Source: DATCHW01 sp036508135
GTDB taxonomy: Bacteria; Bacteroidota; Ignavibacteria; Tepidaquicellales; Tepidaquicellaceae
NCBI GenBank assembly: GCA_036508135.1
Contig: DATCHW010000139.1
Coordinates: 1 to 6,137 of the forward strand
Length of the DNA: 6,137 nucleotides
Direction of reading: 5' to 3'
The notes beneath the pieces are model-generated. The model worked only from the letters and a program-made list of their open reading frames with translations. It had not been told where the DNA came from and did no database searches. Position 1 is the stretch's first letter. Each line of letters starts with the position of its first letter. The translations under genes and the position numbers were made by a program. Of this stretch, positions 3,814 through 6,137 are shown piece after piece.

Positions 3814-6137
3814 TTAGCTATTCAAATCAGTCACAGACGAAACTCTTTTGAATACGACATCATCAAAGCTTTTGAAATGTGCTTTCCCACACTCAATTTT
3901 CAATTTTTCGCTTCCTCTAAGTTCCTGTCCTTCTGATTTTGTTTCGGCAACAAAATAGATTTTCTTTTCACCTTTAAATACTACTGCCCAATCAGGACGA
4001 TAATTTCCTATAGGAGTTTTAATCTCAAACCAGTAAGGAAGTTTAAAATAAAATTCTATTTGTTCACTGCTCTCACAATCCCTTGCAAATTGATTTTCTA
4101 CTCCGCTATCAAGCGGAATATAGTTTTTATAAATTGTTTTGTCGGCGTCTTTAACAATATGTGTAAACTCATCAAGATAAATATCAAAATTTGAATCGTC
4201 AAACAATTTCATTTCATAAATTTTGCCGCCGATTTTTTCATATTTAATTCCGTCAATCATTAGTTGGTGCAGTTGTTCTTTGATTTTTAAAACTGCGTTG
4301 TCCATAAATAACTGTGGGTTAAGCAATAACTCTTTAAGACGTTTTGATTTTCTCAGTATTTCTAAAATTGTACATCGAGTCAATTCTGTTTTATTTCGAA
4401 TGTATGCAAGTATATCTGGAATCTCAAAATCTAATACAACATCGTCATTTGCACTATCGCTTATTAACTCTCCATCCACTACTTTATCTGTAAAAAAAAC
4501 TCTTTTCTTTGTTGATCTTATCGAAGGTTTTCTTGTTTCATCCATTTCCCTGACTGCTTTAGATGAAAGAGTAATAAGTTCTTCCGTTTCGTAATTTACA
4601 TTGTATTTAGTTTGAAACTTAATTTTTTCCCAGATCTGCAAAAATTTCGGGTCTGCTTCAAAACCTTTTCTGTATTTTACCCTCTTCTTATCATTTTTAT
4701 TTTTGATTCTACCTTTAAATTCAACTCCGCATTCATCCTGAATTTCTTTTTGCAATGCTCTTGCAAAATCTTCATATCTTTCGTTAGCAACTACAGTAAG
4801 TTTGTTGATGTTGCGTTCAAATATTCTTTGACCATCCTGATTAACGGATAAGCGTAAACCCCTGCCAATTTCCTGACGTTTCTTTATTTCCGATTTTGTT
4901 TCGTTTAATGTACAAATCTGAAAAACATTAGGATTATCCCATCCTTCACGCAAAGCAGAATGGCTGAATATAAATCGAAGAGGAACATTTAAATCAAGAA
5001 GTTTTTCTTTATCCTGCATTATGAGTCTATATGTATCATCGTCCAATTGCGTTTCTCCTCCCGTATCTTTCACTCTGCCTTTGCTGTCCTGTGAAAAATA
5101 GCCGTTATGAATCGCATCAACTGAAAAAGAAATTAAATCTTTATAAACCGGTTTTGATATTTCCAGTTGATAAATCTCTTCAAACCATTTTGCAAACTTA
5201 CCTTTAATCGGGTTTCCGTTCGTATCATACTCACGATAATTTTTAACCTTATCTATAAAGAAAAGAGAAAGCACTTTTATTCCTTTGTCTTTATAATTCT
5301 TTTCTTTTTTTAGATGTTCTTCAACTGTTTTACCAATCATAAAACGCATTACTTCATCATTCATTCCACCTTGCGTTTCACCTTTTTTCAAAACAATACC
5401 GTTTGTTAATTCTATTTGTTCATTGCCAAAATCAATTTCATAAATTTTCAGTCCGTTATACTTTTCGTTTTCGTTTGATAGTTTAAATAAATCAAGATTC
5501 TTTCCGCTTGCCGTTACTGATTTTCTTTTCATTCCTTCATCTGAAATAGCATCAATTTTAATTTTTGCTTTTATTGCATTTCCCGAACGTGTAATGTTTT
5601 CTAATTGCAGATACGGACTGTTAAAATCATTCTCGCTTATGACAGAATCAACTTCTATTTGCTTAACCAATCCTAAATCATAAGCCTTTACGGGATTGAG
5701 AGAATACATCAGATTATAAAGATTAGTATGAGTTGCCGAATATCGAAGTGTGCAAAGCGGATTCAAATTTGAAATTGCTTTTTTTCGAATTTCAGTTTCC
5801 ATATTCTGCGGTTCATCAACAATGACAATCGGATTAGTGCTTTGAATAAATTCTATTGGCTTTTTTCCTGTAAGTCTGTCGTTAGGCTTATTAATAATGT
5901 TTAAATCTTTTGCAAAAGAATCAATATTGAGGACTAAAATCTGTATAGTGTTGGCAGATGCAAAACCTCTTAGATTAGAAACTTTTTTACTATCGTAAAC
6001 ATCGGAAGTAACCTGAACTTTATCATAAAGGTTTTGGAAATGTTCTTCTGTGATTTGCAGATTTTTCAATACTCCCTCACGAATGGCAATTGAAGGAACA
6101 ACTATAACAAATTTTTTAAATCCGTATAGTTTATTCA
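3814..6137 (-). CDS. res: Type III restriction enzyme Res subunit (partial, N-terminus beyond right edge)
   Basis: The frame is open to the right edge, giving about 774 visible residues and an intact C-terminus. Res is the ATP-dependent helicase/translocase and endonuclease that works with the Mod methyltransferase to cut unmethylated DNA. Visible SF2 helicase motifs are: motif Ia region VIVVPSIAIREGV (about 6072-6108); motif II DEPQ (5806-5817); motif III SAT (5731-5739); motif V REGWDNPNV (4924-4950); motif VI GRGLRL (4849-4866). The C-terminal PD-(D/E)xK nuclease shows RPD (Asp at 3991-3993) and ETK (3937-3945), the expected D-x15-ExK arrangement. The Walker A motif and roughly the first 100-200 residues must lie off the edge. 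A TTG at 6067-6069 is internal, not the start, because conserved family sequence continues upstream of it. Mod is not in the window and is expected further right. All visible catalytic motifs look intact. Confidence 0.93.
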   Translation of the reverse strand, partial: NKLYGFKKFVIVVPSIAIREGVLKNLQITEEHFQNLYDKVQVTSDVYDSKKVSNLRGFASANTIQILVLNIDSFAKDLNIINKPNDRLTGKKPIEFIQSTNPIVIVDEPQNMETEIRKKAISNLNPLCTLRYSATHTNLYNLMYSLNPVKAYDLGLVKQIEVDSVISENDFNSPYLQLENITRSGNAIKAKIKIDAISDEGMKRKSVTASGKNLDLFKLSNENEKYNGLKIYEIDFGNEQIELTNGIVLKKGETQGGMNDEVMRFMIGKTVEEHLKKEKNYKDKGIKVLSLFFIDKVKNYREYDTNGNPIKGKFAKWFEEIYQLEISKPVYKDLISFSVDAIHNGYFSQDSKGRVKDTGGETQLDDDTYRLIMQDKEKLLDLNVPLRFIFSHSALREGWDNPNVFQICTLNETKSEIKKRQEIGRGLRLSVNQDGQRIFERNINKLTVVANERYEDFARALQKEIQDECGVEFKGRIKNKNDKKRVKYRKGFEADPKFLQIWEKIKFQTKYNVNYETEELITLSSKAVREMDETRKPSIRSTKKRVFFTDKVVDGELISDSANDDVVLDFEIPDILAYIRNKTELTRCTILEILRKSKRLKELLLNPQLFMDNAVLKIKEQLHQLMIDGIKYEKIGGKIYEMKLFDDSNFDIYLDEFTHIVKDADKTIYKNYIPLDSGVENQFARDCESSEQIEFYFKLPYWFEIKTPIGNYRPDWAVVFKGEKKIYFVAETKSEGQELRGSEKLKIECGKAHFKSFDDVVFKRVSSVTDLNS

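Noticed and set aside
4223..4851. Two plus-strand open frames (4223-4594 and 4612-4851) within the res gene
   Set aside because: They lie antisense to strongly conserved Res coding sequence, are Ser/Phe/Leu-rich in the way typical of reverse-frame shadows, and match no protein pattern.
6067..6069. TTG as the start of the restriction gene
   Set aside because: The frame continues upstream with KKFVIVVPSIAIREGV, a conserved part of type III Res, so the gene runs off the edge and the TTG is an internal leucine.

Overview
The window is AT-rich bacterial DNA that reads in the standard bacterial code. Several genes start at an ATG behind an A/T-rich stretch with no clear Shine-Dalgarno. Together with the low GC and the protein types, this would fit Bacteroidota or a relative such as the Ignavibacteria, but no taxonomic marker is present and the placement is weak. 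The gene mix (type III restriction subunit, HEPN-domain protein, membrane-associated GTPase, orphan lipoprotein, broken small gene, structured intergenic DNA) is typical of an accessory or defence-island region.

Layout, left to right. (1) 1-242, minus strand: the first 80 codons of an unrecognised acidic protein that runs off the left edge. (2) 243-700: a gene-free stretch. It holds a perfect 7-bp stem-loop (411-434), a long imperfect inverted repeat (480-601) whose arms share five collinear blocks, and a third copy of the core motif GCGTCCCT at 620-627 followed by a T tract. The copies can pair in mutually exclusive ways, which resembles an attenuator, a structured RNA or a REPIN/MITE-type element. 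(3) 701-2008, plus strand: an Era/HSR1-like GTPase fused to a C-terminal DUF697-like hydrophobic domain. (4) 2175-2549, plus strand: a small lipoprotein. A good ribosome binding site and a much better signal peptide point to an upstream start at 2151, where the codon is ACG instead of ATG. (5) 2650-2832, plus strand: the N-terminal third of a polyhydroxyalkanoate-system-like small protein, C-rich compared with its surroundings, followed by unrelated sequence; probably a gene remnant. (6) 2899-3753, minus strand: a protein with a zinc-ribbon-like pair of CxxC motifs and a C-terminal HEPN-type Rx4H motif. (7) 3814 to the right edge, minus strand: the Res (helicase-endonuclease) subunit of a type III restriction-modification system, missing only its N-terminus in this window.

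How they may work together. Res and the HEPN protein lie head to tail, 60 bp apart with no visible terminator, so they are probably cotranscribed. Res supplies DNA cleavage. A HEPN protein next to it would be a plausible RNA-cleaving, abortive-infection style partner, but that link is inference. The plus-strand GTPase and lipoprotein converge on this pair across the broken gene. Both plus-strand products are predicted to sit at the membrane, but nothing shows that they act together.
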